Shown one piece after another: positions 17,463 through 27,383 of a stretch of 64,000 nt of DNA. The stretch lies in assembly GCA_020851555.1 (NCBI GenBank), contig JADZCM010000022.1, positions 62,001 to 126,000 of the forward strand, in the 5' to 3' direction. This DNA comes from Bryobacterales bacterium. GTDB lineage: Bacteria > Acidobacteriota > Terriglobia > Bryobacterales > Bryobacteraceae. The notes under the pieces were generated by a model. It saw only the letters and a program-made list of their open reading frames with translations, ran no database searches and was not told the DNA's origin. A program made the translations under genes and the position numbers. Position 1 is the first letter of the stretch; each line of letters begins with the position of its first letter.

Positions 17463-18291
17463 GTCGTTTCTCCTCCGCGGAAGCCGCGACGCGGTCGTCT
17501 AGCCGGAGATCGAAGAGCACGGCGCCCGGCGCGTGCCGGCGTATCTCGGGGTAGTGGTCCAGGAATTTGCGGAGACGGGCCAGGAAGTTCCGCCGGCCCA
17601 AAGAGAGCGTCACCACCTGTCCTTCGAGCGCCTGCACCACCTTGACGTTCTCCGGATCGGCCACGTCGATCTCGGAGATCTGGGCCGCCAGGCCGCCGAT
17701 TTCCGCCACCAGTCTCTGCGCGATCGAAACCCGCTGGCGCCGCATCTCCCGGCTCTGCTCCCGCCGGATCCCGGTCAGCACCGGCAGGTTGAATCGCGCC
17801 CGGCTGGGCTGTTCCAGGATCACGCCCTCCGCATCGATCAGCGCGACGTCGCTCGACGCGCGGCCGCCCGCGACAGGCAACTGCACGAACGCAACCGGCG
17901 TTCGCTCCAGAATCGTGATCTCCAGGCGGTCCGGCCAGAGCCGCGAGACGGTCGCCTCCTTCACCCAATCGATGGCCAGCAGGCTGCGGCGCCTTTCGAG
18001 CAGAGGCAGCAGGTAGACGCTGCGCCCGAAGTCCGGGCTGAATACGCCAAGGATCTTCTCCCGCGGCGTGTAGTTCACGCCCCGGATGCGGAACGGGGAA
18101 TTTTCGCCTCCCTGCGGATCGTCCGCCCCAAGATGGAAGCGGGGATTCCCGGCCAGTTGCTGGTCGACCCGGGTGTAGAAGAACAGCGCCGCCGCCACGA
18201 GCAACAGGCCGGCGAGCGGGTAGAGCGAGTAGCGGAGAACCATGCGGAGGTTCCGCCCGCCCGTGGGTGTATCCGTCCGCTTCCTGCTCAT
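17455..18291 (-). CDS. ftsQ: cell division protein FtsQ
   Basis: 278 aa. A basic cytoplasmic N-terminus is followed by a single membrane span (LYPLAGLLLVAAALFFYT), then a POTRA domain (FRIRGVNYTPREKILGVF) and the FtsQ beta domain (VKEATVSRLWPDRLEITILERTPVAF). It links early and late divisome proteins in the periplasm. It lies 1 nt after murC. The order murC-ftsQ without murB or ddl between them is a reduced version of the usual cluster. Confidence 0.9.
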   Translation of the reverse strand: MSRKRTDTPTGGRNLRMVLRYSLYPLAGLLLVAAALFFYTRVDQQLAGNPRFHLGADDPQGGENSPFRIRGVNYTPREKILGVFSPDFGRSVYLLPLLERRRSLLAIDWVKEATVSRLWPDRLEITILERTPVAFVQLPVAGGRASSDVALIDAEGVILEQPSRARFNLPVLTGIRREQSREMRRQRVSIAQRLVAEIGGLAAQISEIDVADPENVKVVQALEGQVVTLSLGRRNFLARLRKFLDHYPEIRRHAPGAVLFDLRLDDRVAASAEEKRRG

Positions 18292-18292
18292 T

Positions 18293-19672
18293 TCACCGGG
18301 TTCCTCCCAGCCGGCTTAGGACCAGGTCGCCGGCCTGCCACACGTTGCCCGCTCCCAGCGTGAGCACCAGGTCCCCCTCCGCCGCCAGACCCGCCAGGCT
18401 CTCCACCGCGTCGGCCATCCGGCCGGCATACTGCACCGAGCGGTGGCCGAAGGCGCTGATGCGCTCCACCAGGGTCTGAGCCGTGACGCCTTCGATGGGT
18501 TCCTCGGAGGCCGGGTAAATGTCCAGCACCAGGACGCTATCCGCCAGGTGGAACGAGCGCGCGAACTCCTCCATCAATTGCTGTGTGCGCGTGTAACGGT
18601 GCGGCTGGAACAGGACGTGTACGCGCCGGTATCCGCCCAGGCGCGCCGCCACCAGGGTGGCGCGGATCTCCGTGGGGTGGTGGCCGTAGTCGTCGACCAC
18701 TGTCACTCCCGCCGCGCGGCCCCTCAACTGGAAACGCCGCTCCACGGAGGCGAACGACGCCAGGGCCTCGCGGATCGTGTCCGGGGCGATGTCCAACTCC
18801 AGGGCTAGCGCCGCCGCGGCCGTGGCGTTCAATACGTTGTGCGCTCCGGGAACCGGGAGGCGGAACGGGCCCAGGTCGCGCTCGCGCAACCGCAGGCGGA
18901 AAACGCTGCCGGAGGGGCCGCAGGCGATCCCGGCGGCCATGAGTTGCGCCTGCGGCACCGATCCGTAGGTGAGCGTGCGCCGGTTCACCCGGGGGAGGAT
19001 CCTCTGCACGTTCTCGTCGTCCAGGCAGAGGATCGCCGCCCCGTAAAAGGGCACCTTGTTCACGAACTCCAGGAAGGCCTCGCGGGTGTCCTCGAGGGAG
19101 GCGTAGCAGTCCACGTGCTCCCGGTCGATATTGGTGACGGCGGCCAGGATCGGCGCCAGCTTGAGAAACGAACGGTCGCTCTCGTCGCTTTCGACCAGCA
19201 GGAATTCGCTGCGGCCCACACGCGCGTTCGAGCCGCCCATCAGGGCCGCCCGGCCGCCCACCACCACCGTCGGGTCCAGGCCCGCGTGGCACAGGATGGA
19301 CGCGGCCATGGAGGTTGTCGTCGTCTTTCCGTGGCTGCCCGCCACGGCGACGCCGAACTTGATCCGCATCAACTCGGCCAGCATCTCGCCCCGCGGGATG
19401 ACGGGGATCTGGAGCCGCCGGGCTTCGACGACCTCGGGGTTCGTCTCGCCCGCGGCGCTGGTCACCACCAGCGCCTGCGCGCCCGCGACGTTGGAGGCGG
19501 CGTGGCCCTCGCTGATCCGGGCCCCCAGTCCCGCCAGCCGCTCGGTGATCGGGCTGAGCTTGAGATCGCTTCCGCTGATCTCGTATCCCAGATGGAGCAG
19601 CACCTCGGCGATGCCGCTCATGCCGATCCCGCCGATTCCCGTGAAGTGCAGGCGCTGGCGCTTAAAGAACAT
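18293..19672 (-). CDS. murC: UDP-N-acetylmuramate--L-alanine ligase
   Basis: 459 aa. It adds the first peptide-stem residue, L-Ala, to UDP-MurNAc. The N-terminal Rossmann domain shows [17 protein letters not shown], the ATP site [13 protein letters not shown], the Mur-ligase NIDREH and the C-terminal YGHHPTEI. The start [10 protein letters not shown] agrees with other MurC proteins, yet there is no Shine-Dalgarno sequence; the 36 nt before it are AT-rich and contain a promoter-like sequence, suggesting a near-leaderless second transcript. Confidence 0.96.
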   Translation of the reverse strand: MFFKRQRLHFTGIGGIGMSGIAEVLLHLGYEISGSDLKLSPITERLAGLGARISEGHAASNVAGAQALVVTSAAGETNPEVVEARRLQIPVIPRGEMLAELMRIKFGVAVAGSHGKTTTTSMAASILCHAGLDPTVVVGGRAALMGGSNARVGRSEFLLVESDESDRSFLKLAPILAAVTNIDREHVDCYASLEDTREAFLEFVNKVPFYGAAILCLDDENVQRILPRVNRRTLTYGSVPQAQLMAAGIACGPSGSVFRLRLRERDLGPFRLPVPGAHNVLNATAAAALALELDIAPDTIREALASFASVERRFQLRGRAAGVTVVDDYGHHPTEIRATLVAARLGGYRRVHVLFQPHRYTRTQQLMEEFARSFHLADSVLVLDIYPASEEPIEGVTAQTLVERISAFGHRSVQYAGRMADAVESLAGLAAEGDLVLTLGAGNVWQAGDLVLSRLGGTR

Positions 19673-19683
19673 TTTAATAATGT

Positions 19684-19712
19684 ATTGTTTCGGCTTTTTT
19701 CGCTTCTGTCAA
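19684..19712 (-). promoter_or_regulatory. possible internal promoter ahead of murC
   Basis: A perfect TTGACA (19712-19707) overlaps the murG stop codon. It is followed by a 17-nt spacer and AACAAT (19689-19684). A transcript would begin about 5 nt before the murC ATG at 19672. The AT-rich spacer stands out in a GC-rich cluster and explains the absence of a ribosome site. The -10 hexamer is only a fair match. Confidence 0.4.
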
Positions 19713-20800
19713 TGGAAACCCGCCCGCGCAGCCAATTCTTCCAGGACGCCGGCCACTTTCGCCGCCGCTCCGGGCCTCGCCAGCGAGCGGGCCGCCCCGC
19801 CCATCTTCTCCAGGAGACCGGCCTGCGAACTCAGCGCCGTCACCTCGGCGAAAAGGCGCTCTCCGTCCGCTTCCGCGTCAGCCAGCACGCGCGCCGCGCC
19901 GGCGCCGGCCAGCGCCTCCGCGTTGCGCAACTGGTGCTCGTCCGCCGCGAAAGGGAAGGGAACGAGGATGGACGGCTTGCCCGCCGCGGCAAGTTCCGAC
20001 ACGGCGCCCGCGCCGGACCGCGACACGATCAGGTCGGCCCCGGCGAACGCCGCGGGCATGTCCTGAATAAACGGAACAACCTCGCCCTCCAGCCCGCCGG
20101 CCGCGAACCGGGACGCCATTTCCGCGTGCTCCCGCGGGCCGCTCTGGTGGATCACCCGGATCTTCATGCCGGAGGCTTTGAATAGCGGCCAGCTTTCGCG
20201 TCCCGCCTGGTTCAGCCGGCGCGAACCCTGGCTTCCGCCGGTGACCAGCAGCGTCAGAATCCCGCCTCTCGGCTTGGGCGGGATGGCGTAGAACTCCTCA
20301 CGCACGGGCAGTCCGGCCAGTTCGGTCTTGTCCGCCGGGAACCAGCGCGCAGCCTGCGGGAAACTGACCAGCGAGCGCGCGGCGAACCGGCTCATCCACC
20401 GGTTGGTCATGCCGGCTACCGCGTTCGGTTCCATCAGCGCGACGGGCACCCGGCGCATGGCGGCGGCCAGTACGACCGGCCCCGCGGCATATCCCCCCAG
20501 ACTGAACACCGCCGCCGGGCGGCGGTTTCCGAGCAGGCTCAGGACCCGGGCCACGGCCCCGGGCAGTTGCCCCAGCGTCCGGACGGCGCGCCCCACTCCC
20601 ACACGGTTCAACGCCCCTATTTCGATGAACTCGAGGTCGAAACCCTCGGGCGGCACCAACCGCGCCTCCAGGCCTTGCCGGGTGCCGATAAACCAGGGCC
20701 GGTGCCCGCGCCGCCGGACTTCCCGGGCCACCGCCACCAGCGGCAGGACGTGCCCGCCCGTACCGCCTCCGGCCATCAGGAAGGAGAGCGCCTCTTTCAT
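19709..20800 (-). CDS. murG: undecaprenyldiphospho-muramoylpentapeptide beta-N-acetylglucosaminyltransferase
   Basis: 363 aa from the ATG at 20800, which shares ATGA with the ftsW stop; the longer open frame upstream lies inside ftsW. The N-terminal domain has MAGGGTGGHVLPLVAVA, the lipid-I site, and VFSLGGYAAGP. The C-terminal domain binds UDP-GlcNAc through TGGSQGSRRLNQ, IVSRSGAGAVSELAAAGKPSILVPFP and DEHQLRNAE. It converts lipid I to lipid II on the inner face of the membrane. Confidence 0.96.
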   Translation of the reverse strand: MKEALSFLMAGGGTGGHVLPLVAVAREVRRRGHRPWFIGTRQGLEARLVPPEGFDLEFIEIGALNRVGVGRAVRTLGQLPGAVARVLSLLGNRRPAAVFSLGGYAAGPVVLAAAMRRVPVALMEPNAVAGMTNRWMSRFAARSLVSFPQAARWFPADKTELAGLPVREEFYAIPPKPRGGILTLLVTGGSQGSRRLNQAGRESWPLFKASGMKIRVIHQSGPREHAEMASRFAAGGLEGEVVPFIQDMPAAFAGADLIVSRSGAGAVSELAAAGKPSILVPFPFAADEHQLRNAEALAGAGAARVLADAEADGERLFAEVTALSSQAGLLEKMGGAARSLARPGAAAKVAGVLEELAARAGFH

Positions 20801-21951
20801 CCCGACTGGTCGCCGATGCTCTGCAAGATGCCGAGCGAAATCAAAGAACTCATGAGCGAACTGCCGCCGTAACTGACGAGCGGCAGCGGGATGCCTTTCG
20901 GCGGCAGCAAGCCGGTCACCACGCTGATGTTCATGAAGGCCTGTACGGTCACCATGGTGGTGACGCCCAAGGCGACGAAGCGGCCGAAGTCGTCCGGCGC
21001 CCGGAAGTGGATGCGCATGCCCCTCCAGGCGATCACCACAAAGCCGCCCGCGAACAGCAGCGCGCCCCACAGGCCCAGTTCCTCGGCGATGACCGCATAG
21101 ATGAAGTCCGTGTGCGCCTCCGGCAGATAGAGCAGTTTCTGCCTGCCGCGCATCGGGCCCGTGCCCAGGATGCCTCCGCTGCCCACGGCGATCAGCGACT
21201 GGGTGATGTGATAGGTAGAATCCCTGGTGGGTGCGGACTGTTTCAGCCAGGCCTTTGCCTTCCCCTCGGCGTCGAAGGTGCGGACCAGCGCCGTGTCCAA
21301 CCAGGAGTAGTCGGGGTTGACGTGGCCGAAGATCCTGGCGATGCGGTAGGGTTTCCACGCGACAGCGATCGAAATGAGGAGGAACAAGATGAGGCCGGCC
21401 ACCAGGGCGAAGCGCCGCTCCAGCCCGGCCACCAGGAAGAGCACGGCCGCCGCCGCGGCGATGACCACCGCCGTCCCCAGGTCCGCCGCGATCACCAGGC
21501 CGGTGACCAGGCTCACGATCACCGCGGCGCAGATCAAGGTTCGCCGGCGGTTGATGACAGATGCGCGGCGGGCGGCGAAGTGCGCCAGGAAGACGATCAG
21601 CACCGGCTTGGCGAATTCCGAGGGCTGGAGGTTGACCGGGCCCAGCCGGAACCACCGGTGCAAGCGGGGATCCAGCACGTAAACCAGCATCAACAGCAAG
21701 AGGATGACCAACATGCTTCCGTAGGCCCAGGGCGAGGTGTTGAACCTGCGGTAGTCCCATCGCTTAAGGAGGAGCATTAAGAACAGAGCCGCGCATGCCC
21801 AGACCACCTGGCGGAGCACAAGAAGCCAGCTCGAGCCGTATTTCACTTCGGCCACAACCCAAGAGGCGCTCGCCAGCATCAGCAAACCGGCCGCCACCAG
21901 GCCCAGCACGGCTCCGAACAGGATCCAATCCGTCTTCACCTGCTGCGCCAT
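20797..21951 (-). CDS. ftsW: SEDS peptidoglycan glycosyltransferase FtsW
   Basis: 384 aa from the ATG at 21951, chosen for the GGGAGGAGAAACGC just before it. About ten membrane spans are visible. SEDS signatures include LQPSEFAKPVLIVF, DLGTAVVI, the GSGGILGTGPMRGRQK loop, PEAHTDFIYAVIAEELG and the closing PLVSYGGSS. FtsW polymerises lipid II at the septum together with FtsI. The preceding 112 nt after murD, the largest gap in the cluster, contain no gene. Confidence 0.95.
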   Translation of the reverse strand: MAQQVKTDWILFGAVLGLVAAGLLMLASASWVVAEVKYGSSWLLVLRQVVWACAALFLMLLLKRWDYRRFNTSPWAYGSMLVILLLLMLVYVLDPRLHRWFRLGPVNLQPSEFAKPVLIVFLAHFAARRASVINRRRTLICAAVIVSLVTGLVIAADLGTAVVIAAAAAVLFLVAGLERRFALVAGLILFLLISIAVAWKPYRIARIFGHVNPDYSWLDTALVRTFDAEGKAKAWLKQSAPTRDSTYHITQSLIAVGSGGILGTGPMRGRQKLLYLPEAHTDFIYAVIAEELGLWGALLFAGGFVVIAWRGMRIHFRAPDDFGRFVALGVTTMVTVQAFMNISVVTGLLPPKGIPLPLVSYGGSSLMSSLISLGILQSIGDQSG

Positions 21952-22063
21952 GCGTTTCTCCTCCCATGAACGGCCGGCCGGGCGGCCCCTCCCGCCAGGA
22001 CCGCTGCGATACGGGCGTTCACGCCTGTCCGCGGACCGCCAAGCCGGAATCTCAACGTGCTCC

Positions 22064-23404
22064 TCATCCCTCCTCCAGACGGCCCACCAACTCCTTGAAC
22101 ACCCGGCCCCGGTGCTCGTAGTTGTCAAACTGGTCGAAACTGGCGCAGGCCGGCGCCAGCACAACCGTGTCGCCGGCGCGCGCCTGCCGGAAAGCCGCCT
22201 GCACGGCACGGCCGATGGTCCGGCAGTCGGTGACCGGAACCGCGCCCTCCAGCACGGCGGCGATTTTCGGCGCGGCCGCACCGATCAGCAGGGCGGCGCG
22301 AGCCTTCTCCGCCAGCGGCCGGGCCAGCGGAGTGTAGTCGCTCCCCTTGTCCTTGCCGCCCAGGATGACCCATAGTGGAGTGTCAAAGGCCTCCACCGCT
22401 TTGAGGGCGGAGTCCACGTTGGTGGCCTTCGAGTCGTTGTAGTAGTCGACGCCGCGCACGCGGCGCACGAACTCGAGCCGGTGTTCGACAGCACGGAACG
22501 TCCGCACAGCGGCCGCGATGTCCGGGCGGGATGCGCCCGCCAGATAAGCCGCCAACGCCGCCGCCATCACGTTCTCGATGTTGTGCCGTCCACGCAGCGG
22601 GATCTCGTCTGCCGGCATGAGCACGGAGCCGCCGAGCACCAGCCGGTCCCGCTCCAGGAACACTCCGGGATCGACCTTCCGGGCCAGGGAGAACCAGAGA
22701 ACCTGTCCGGCGGTCCTGGAGGCCAGTTCCACGCAGACGGGGTCGTCCGCGTTCAGAACCGCGAAGTCCTCCGGCTGTTGGGTCTCGAGCAGCCGCGCTT
22801 TGGCGCCGGCGTAACTCGCGAACGTGTGGTGCCGGTCCAGGTGATCCTGGGTCACGTTCAGCAGAACGGCGATGCGGGCCCGGAACCGGTTGATCGTCTC
22901 CAGTTGGAAGCTGGAAAGCTCCAGCACGTTCCAGCACCCCGGCGAAGAGGTGCGGACCAGTGCCGTGGCGGGAACGGTGCCGATGTTTCCGCCTACCTGC
23001 GATGGAATGCCGCACGAGCTCAGAATGTGGCCGGTGAGCGCCGTGGTGGTGGTCTTCCCGTTAGAGCCGGTGATGCCGATGATGCCGCCCTGGAGGAACC
23101 AGCCGGCAAGCTCCACCTCGCCCACCACGCGCGAGCCGCTCTGCCGGGCGGTGGCCAGCAGGTCGAGGTCCGCCGGCACGCCGGGTGAGATCACCACCCA
23201 TTCGGCGCCCTCCAACGCCTCCGGCGACTGAAGCCGGAACGGCACCCCGAGGCGGTCCAGAACCGCGCCGGCTTCCGGGAGTTGCTCGACCGGCCTGGTA
23301 TCGCACGCCGTGACGTTCGCGCCTTTTTCGGCCAGCAGTTCGACCGACGCCAGCCCCGACCGGGCCAGCCCCACCACCGCGACCTTGACGTTGCGAAGAT
23401 CCAA
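22064..23404 (-). CDS. murD: UDP-N-acetylmuramoylalanine--D-glutamate ligase
   Basis: 446 aa from a TTG at 23404. No ATG or GTG fits: the conserved VKVAVVGLARSG begins a few residues later, and GAGG stands 8 nt before the TTG, overlapping the mraY stop. The ATP site is GITGSNGKTTTTAL, followed by VLELSSFQLE, NVTQDHLDRH, the carbamoylated-Lys region and YYNDSKATN. It adds D-Glu to UDP-MurNAc-L-Ala in the cytoplasm. A TTG start implies modest translation relative to its neighbours. Confidence 0.95.
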   Translation of the reverse strand: MDLRNVKVAVVGLARSGLASVELLAEKGANVTACDTRPVEQLPEAGAVLDRLGVPFRLQSPEALEGAEWVVISPGVPADLDLLATARQSGSRVVGEVELAGWFLQGGIIGITGSNGKTTTTALTGHILSSCGIPSQVGGNIGTVPATALVRTSSPGCWNVLELSSFQLETINRFRARIAVLLNVTQDHLDRHHTFASYAGAKARLLETQQPEDFAVLNADDPVCVELASRTAGQVLWFSLARKVDPGVFLERDRLVLGGSVLMPADEIPLRGRHNIENVMAAALAAYLAGASRPDIAAAVRTFRAVEHRLEFVRRVRGVDYYNDSKATNVDSALKAVEAFDTPLWVILGGKDKGSDYTPLARPLAEKARAALLIGAAAPKIAAVLEGAVPVTDCRTIGRAVQAAFRQARAGDTVVLAPACASFDQFDNYEHRGRVFKELVGRLEEG

Positions 23405-23409
23405 CCTGC

Positions 23410-24543
23410 CTACCTCAGCTTGAGCGTGGTGAGGGCGAAAAGGGCCATCACCAGTCCCGCTATCCAGAACCTCACGATGATCTTGGACTCCTGCCACCCG
23501 AGCGCCTCGAAATGATGGTGCAGCGGCGCCATTTTGAAGATGCGTTTCCGGCGCAGCCTGTAACTCGACACCTGGAGCATCACCGACAGGGCTTCCAGCA
23601 CGAATACGCCGCCGATGAACAGCAACAGGATCTCCTGCTTGATCAGCACCGCCACGGTGGCCATGGCCCCTCCGAGCGACAGCGATCCCACGTCGCCCAT
23701 GAAGATCTCGGCCGGATGCGCGTTGTACCAAAGGAAGCCGAGAGAGGCTCCGGTCATGGCGCCGCAAAAAATGGTGAGTTCGCTCGATCCCGGCAGCCGT
23801 ATCAGGTCCAGGTAGGCGGCGAACTGCGCATGGCCGCTGGCATAGGTGAGAACCGTCATGGCGCCCGAGGCGATGATCATCAAGCCGATGGCCAGGCCGT
23901 CCAGCCCGTCCGTCAGGTTGACGGCGTTGGCGGATCCGACAATCACCACTATCAGGAAGGCGAAGAAGAAGACGAAGGCGAACGGGTAGGTGAACGGAGT
24001 CCGGAGCCAGGAATCCACCAGCAGGTCCGGCCGCAACTGTTTGAAGAAGGGAACGTTCATGTTCGTGGAATACAGGCCGAGCGCGTGCAGCCCGAGCAGG
24101 AACAAGCCCACCATCAGCGCGGCCAGCACTTGCAGCAGGAGCTTCTTTCTGCCGGTGAGGCCCAGGTTGCGCCGTGTCCGGAGCTTCGCGTAGTCGTCCC
24201 AGAAGCCGATCGCTCCGAAGCTGGCCAGGCCGAACATGGCAACCCACAGGTGCGGATTCCGCAGGTTCGCCCACAGGAGCGAAGGAATCAGGATGGCCAG
24301 AATGATCAGCAACCCTCCGACGGTGGGCGTCCCGGCCTTGCGCTGGTGCGACTGGGGGCCTTCCTCCCGGATGTGCTGCCCGATCTGGAACCGCCGCAGC
24401 GTGCCGATCATCCAGGGCCCCAGCGCCATGCTGATCAGCAGCGCCGTGATGCCCGCAAAGGCGGTGCGCACCGTCACGTAGCGGAACAGCGGGAAGGGCA
24501 TGAAGCGCGGGTAGAGCAGTTCGTAGAGCAGCCAGTAGAGCAT
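23410..24543 (-). CDS. mraY: phospho-N-acetylmuramoyl-pentapeptide transferase
   Basis: 377 aa with ten membrane spans. Family motifs: SHQRKAGTPTVGGL, the catalytic aspartates in GFWDDYAK and NAVNLTDGLDGLAIG, and the HHHFE motif in APLHHHFEALGW. It transfers phospho-MurNAc-pentapeptide to undecaprenyl phosphate to form lipid I. It lies 6 nt after murF and 5 nt before murD. Confidence 0.98.
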   Translation of the reverse strand: MLYWLLYELLYPRFMPFPLFRYVTVRTAFAGITALLISMALGPWMIGTLRRFQIGQHIREEGPQSHQRKAGTPTVGGLLIILAILIPSLLWANLRNPHLWVAMFGLASFGAIGFWDDYAKLRTRRNLGLTGRKKLLLQVLAALMVGLFLLGLHALGLYSTNMNVPFFKQLRPDLLVDSWLRTPFTYPFAFVFFFAFLIVVIVGSANAVNLTDGLDGLAIGLMIIASGAMTVLTYASGHAQFAAYLDLIRLPGSSELTIFCGAMTGASLGFLWYNAHPAEIFMGDVGSLSLGGAMATVAVLIKQEILLLFIGGVFVLEALSVMLQVSSYRLRRKRIFKMAPLHHHFEALGWQESKIIVRFWIAGLVMALFALTTLKLR

Positions 24544-24549
24544 CGCAGC

Positions 24550-25893
24550 CTATCTCATGTATGTGTTCATCGCCAGCTCGACCCTGGTTCCGCGCGATCC
24601 CTTGAACAGCACCGCGTCTCCCGGACGGGTCCTTTCTCTGAGAAACTCGCCCGCCTCGGACGGGTCATCGAAGAAGAAGACCGAGTCCGGCGGCATCCCC
24701 GCATCCACAGCCCCTTTGAGCATCTCCCGGGCGGCGCCGTGGATCCCCACCAGCAGGTCCACCCCACGCCCGGCCGCGTAGCGCCCCACCTCGCGGTGAA
24801 GGGCCCCGGACATCTCCCCCAGCTCGAGCATTTCGCCGATCACGGCCAGTCTCCGCCCGGCAGGCTCCAGGGCGAGCAGATCGAGCATCCCGCGGACCGC
24901 CTCCGGGTTGGCGTTGTAGCAGTCGTCGAATATGGCAACCGCCCGGTGCACCATCCTCCGGCCGCGCCCCTCACCGGCCTCCAGTTGGGAGATCTCCTTC
25001 CGGAGGCTGCCCGGTTCCAGCCCGAACAGGCCGGCCACGGCCAACCCCGCCAGCACGTTCAACACGCCGTGAAGCCCGGCGAGCGGGCACTCGAAACGCA
25101 CCTCGCCCACGCGGAAACGCACCCCGTCCGCCCGCTGTTCCACCTCTTCCGCGCGGACGTCCGCCCAGCGAGCCAGTCCGAAGGTGATCGAACGTCCGGC
25201 GTGGGCGTCACGGAAACCCGCCACCCGGGGGTCGTCGGCGTTCAGCACCGCCACGCCCTGCGGCGGCAAGGACTCAACCAGTTCCCGTTTGGCCAGGGCC
25301 ACGTCTTCAATCGAGGCGAAGTGCTCCACGTGAGCGTGGCCTACGTTGGTGACGACGCCGATGTCCGGCGAAGCCAGCGCGGCCAGCCGGCGGATCTCGC
25401 CGGCGTGGTTCATGCCGATCTCCACCACTGCCGCACGGGCATCGGCCGGGAGACGGAGGATAGAGAGCGGCAGCCCGATGTGGTTGTTGAGATTGCCGGC
25501 CGACCTGCCCACCGTCATACGCGTCCCCAGGAGGCGCGCGATGATCTCTTTCGTGGTGGTCTTCCCGGCGCTCCCCGTGATCGCCACCAGGCGGCCTCCC
25601 CACCGCACCCTCGCCCACCGCGCCAGTTTCGCCAACGCTTCCAGCGTGCCCGGCGTCTGTAGCACCGCGCCCTCCGCCGCGACGGGGCGTTCCACCACGG
25701 CAGCCGCCGCGCCTCGATCGAGCGCGTCCCGCACGAACTCGTGGCCGTCGTGGTTTGGGCCGCTAATGGCGAAGAACAACTCGCCCGGAGCAATGGTGCG
25801 CGAATCCACGCTCCAGCCGGCAACCTCTATGGGGGGGAGGCCGCCGGAGGGCAAATCCAGGGCCGCGGCCACCTCCGGGAGGAGAAATTTCAC
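24550..25893 (-). CDS. murF: UDP-N-acetylmuramoyl-tripeptide--D-alanyl-D-alanine ligase
   Basis: 447 aa. N-terminal VDSRTIAPGELFFAI, ATP site ITGSAGKTTTKEII, NLNNHIGLPL, EIGMNHAGEI and NVGHAHVEHF are all MurF hallmarks; the C-terminal part has DDCYNANPEA. It adds D-Ala-D-Ala to the tripeptide stem. The ATG overlaps the murE stop by 4 nt. No ddl gene is present to supply the dipeptide locally. Confidence 0.97.
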   Translation of the reverse strand: MKFLLPEVAAALDLPSGGLPPIEVAGWSVDSRTIAPGELFFAISGPNHDGHEFVRDALDRGAAAAVVERPVAAEGAVLQTPGTLEALAKLARWARVRWGGRLVAITGSAGKTTTKEIIARLLGTRMTVGRSAGNLNNHIGLPLSILRLPADARAAVVEIGMNHAGEIRRLAALASPDIGVVTNVGHAHVEHFASIEDVALAKRELVESLPPQGVAVLNADDPRVAGFRDAHAGRSITFGLARWADVRAEEVEQRADGVRFRVGEVRFECPLAGLHGVLNVLAGLAVAGLFGLEPGSLRKEISQLEAGEGRGRRMVHRAVAIFDDCYNANPEAVRGMLDLLALEPAGRRLAVIGEMLELGEMSGALHREVGRYAAGRGVDLLVGIHGAAREMLKGAVDAGMPPDSVFFFDDPSEAGEFLRERTRPGDAVLFKGSRGTRVELAMNTYMR

Positions 25894-27377
25894 GCCGGCT
25901 TCCTCCCGTAACCGAAGCCTTGCAGCAGTTGGGAAACCACCTCGCGGTCGTCGAAATGTATGGTGCGGTCTTTCAGAATCTGGTACGTCTCGTGGCCCTT
26001 GCCTGCCACGAGCACCAGGTCGCCCGGCCCGGCCTCCTCGAGCGCCCTGCGGATCGCCGCCGTGCGGTCCGGTTCGGCGATGAACGCGGTATCGTGCCGC
26101 CGGATTCCGACCATGGCGTCGTTCATGATGGCCAGGGGGTCTTCCGAGCGGGGATTGTCGGACGTCAGCACCACCAAGTCGCTCAACTCCGCCGCCGCGG
26201 CGCCCATCAGCGGGCGCTTGGTGCGATCGCGGTCGCCGCCGCAGCCGAACACGGTGATGACGCGCCGCGGAGAGAGGCCCCGCGCCGCGCGGATGGCGTT
26301 GCGCAACGCATCGTCGGTGTGCGCGTAGTCCACCACCACGGTGAAAGGTTGGCCCTCATCGACGCGTTCCATTCTGCCGGGCACCGCCCGGCAGCGCTCG
26401 ACGCCGGCCAGAATGGTCTCGCCGTCCAGGCCGCAGGACAGGCCCACGCAGGCGGCGGCCAGAATGTTGTACACGTTGATCTGTCCGGCCAGCGGTGAAC
26501 GCACGGCGTAGGTCCGGTCCGGCAGGTGCAGATCGAAGCGCAGCCCATCGGAGGCCGCGGTAAACCGCGTGGCGCGCACGTCCGCCTGCGGCCCCATTCC
26601 GAAGCGGAGCAGCCGGCTGTCCGGCGCAACGCGCAGATACGGAAACTGCGGGTCGTCCATGTTCACGCAAGCCCAGCGGGGCGGCGGCGCGCCGCTGCCC
26701 GCGAACAGAATCTGCTTGGCGGCGAAGTACGCCTCCATGGTCTTGTGAAAGTCCAGGTGGTCCCTGCTGAAGTTCGTGAAAACGGCGCAGTGGAACCGGA
26801 GGCCGTACACCCGCGCCAGGGCCAGAGCGTGGGAAGAAACCTCCATTGTGACATGCGACCCCCCGCGCGCGTGGAGTTCCGCCAGGATCCGGTACAGGTC
26901 CAGCGATTCCGGGGTGGTGTTTGGCGCGGGCCGGACCTCGCCTGCCACCCGGTACTGAATGGTGCCTAACAGCGCCGTGGTCTTGCCCGCGGCGCTCAGG
27001 ATCGAGTCCACGAGCCATGCGGCCGTGGTCTTGCCGTTGGTGCCGGTGATGCCCGTGAGCACCAGCCGCTCGTCGAGGGGGCCGTAGAGATTTCGCGCCG
27101 CCAGCGCGAGGGCCTCCCGTTCGTGCTCGACCCGGATCCACGGCGCGGCCAACTCGCCGGACGGGGCGAGTTCGCTGGCCACCGCCACGGCCCCCCGCCG
27201 CACCGCCTCGGCGGCATAGTTCCGGCCATCGGCGCGGTAGCCCTGGAAAGCGAAAAACAGGCAGCGCTCACCCACCCGGCGGGAGTCGTATTCCAGGCTC
27301 TCCACCGGCAGTCCGGCCACCTGCTCGGGCAAGGCGCCGTGCAGCGCCACGCCCCGCAGAATCTCTTTGAGCGTCAT
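25890..27377 (-). CDS. murE: UDP-N-acetylmuramoyl-tripeptide synthetase
   Basis: 495 aa. ESLEYDSRRVGERCLFFAF and GITGTNGKTTAAWL, then TTPESLDLYRIL, EVSSHALAL, FSRDHLDFH and VDYAHTDDAL. The substrate-selecting motif reads DNPRSEDP, the DNPR form associated with meso-diaminopimelate use, so the peptidoglycan is probably of the A1gamma type. It adds the third stem residue. It is 6 nt from ftsI and overlaps murF by 4 nt. Confidence 0.97.
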   Translation of the reverse strand: MTLKEILRGVALHGALPEQVAGLPVESLEYDSRRVGERCLFFAFQGYRADGRNYAAEAVRRGAVAVASELAPSGELAAPWIRVEHEREALALAARNLYGPLDERLVLTGITGTNGKTTAAWLVDSILSAAGKTTALLGTIQYRVAGEVRPAPNTTPESLDLYRILAELHARGGSHVTMEVSSHALALARVYGLRFHCAVFTNFSRDHLDFHKTMEAYFAAKQILFAGSGAPPPRWACVNMDDPQFPYLRVAPDSRLLRFGMGPQADVRATRFTAASDGLRFDLHLPDRTYAVRSPLAGQINVYNILAAACVGLSCGLDGETILAGVERCRAVPGRMERVDEGQPFTVVVDYAHTDDALRNAIRAARGLSPRRVITVFGCGGDRDRTKRPLMGAAAAELSDLVVLTSDNPRSEDPLAIMNDAMVGIRRHDTAFIAEPDRTAAIRRALEEAGPGDLVLVAGKGHETYQILKDRTIHFDDREVVSQLLQGFGYGRKPA

Positions 27378-27383
27378 TCTCTT

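Noticed and set aside
22064..24274. A longer MurD beginning upstream of 23404
   Set aside because: The extra codons lie inside mraY in another frame; the conserved MurD N-terminus begins right after the TTG with a GAGG site.
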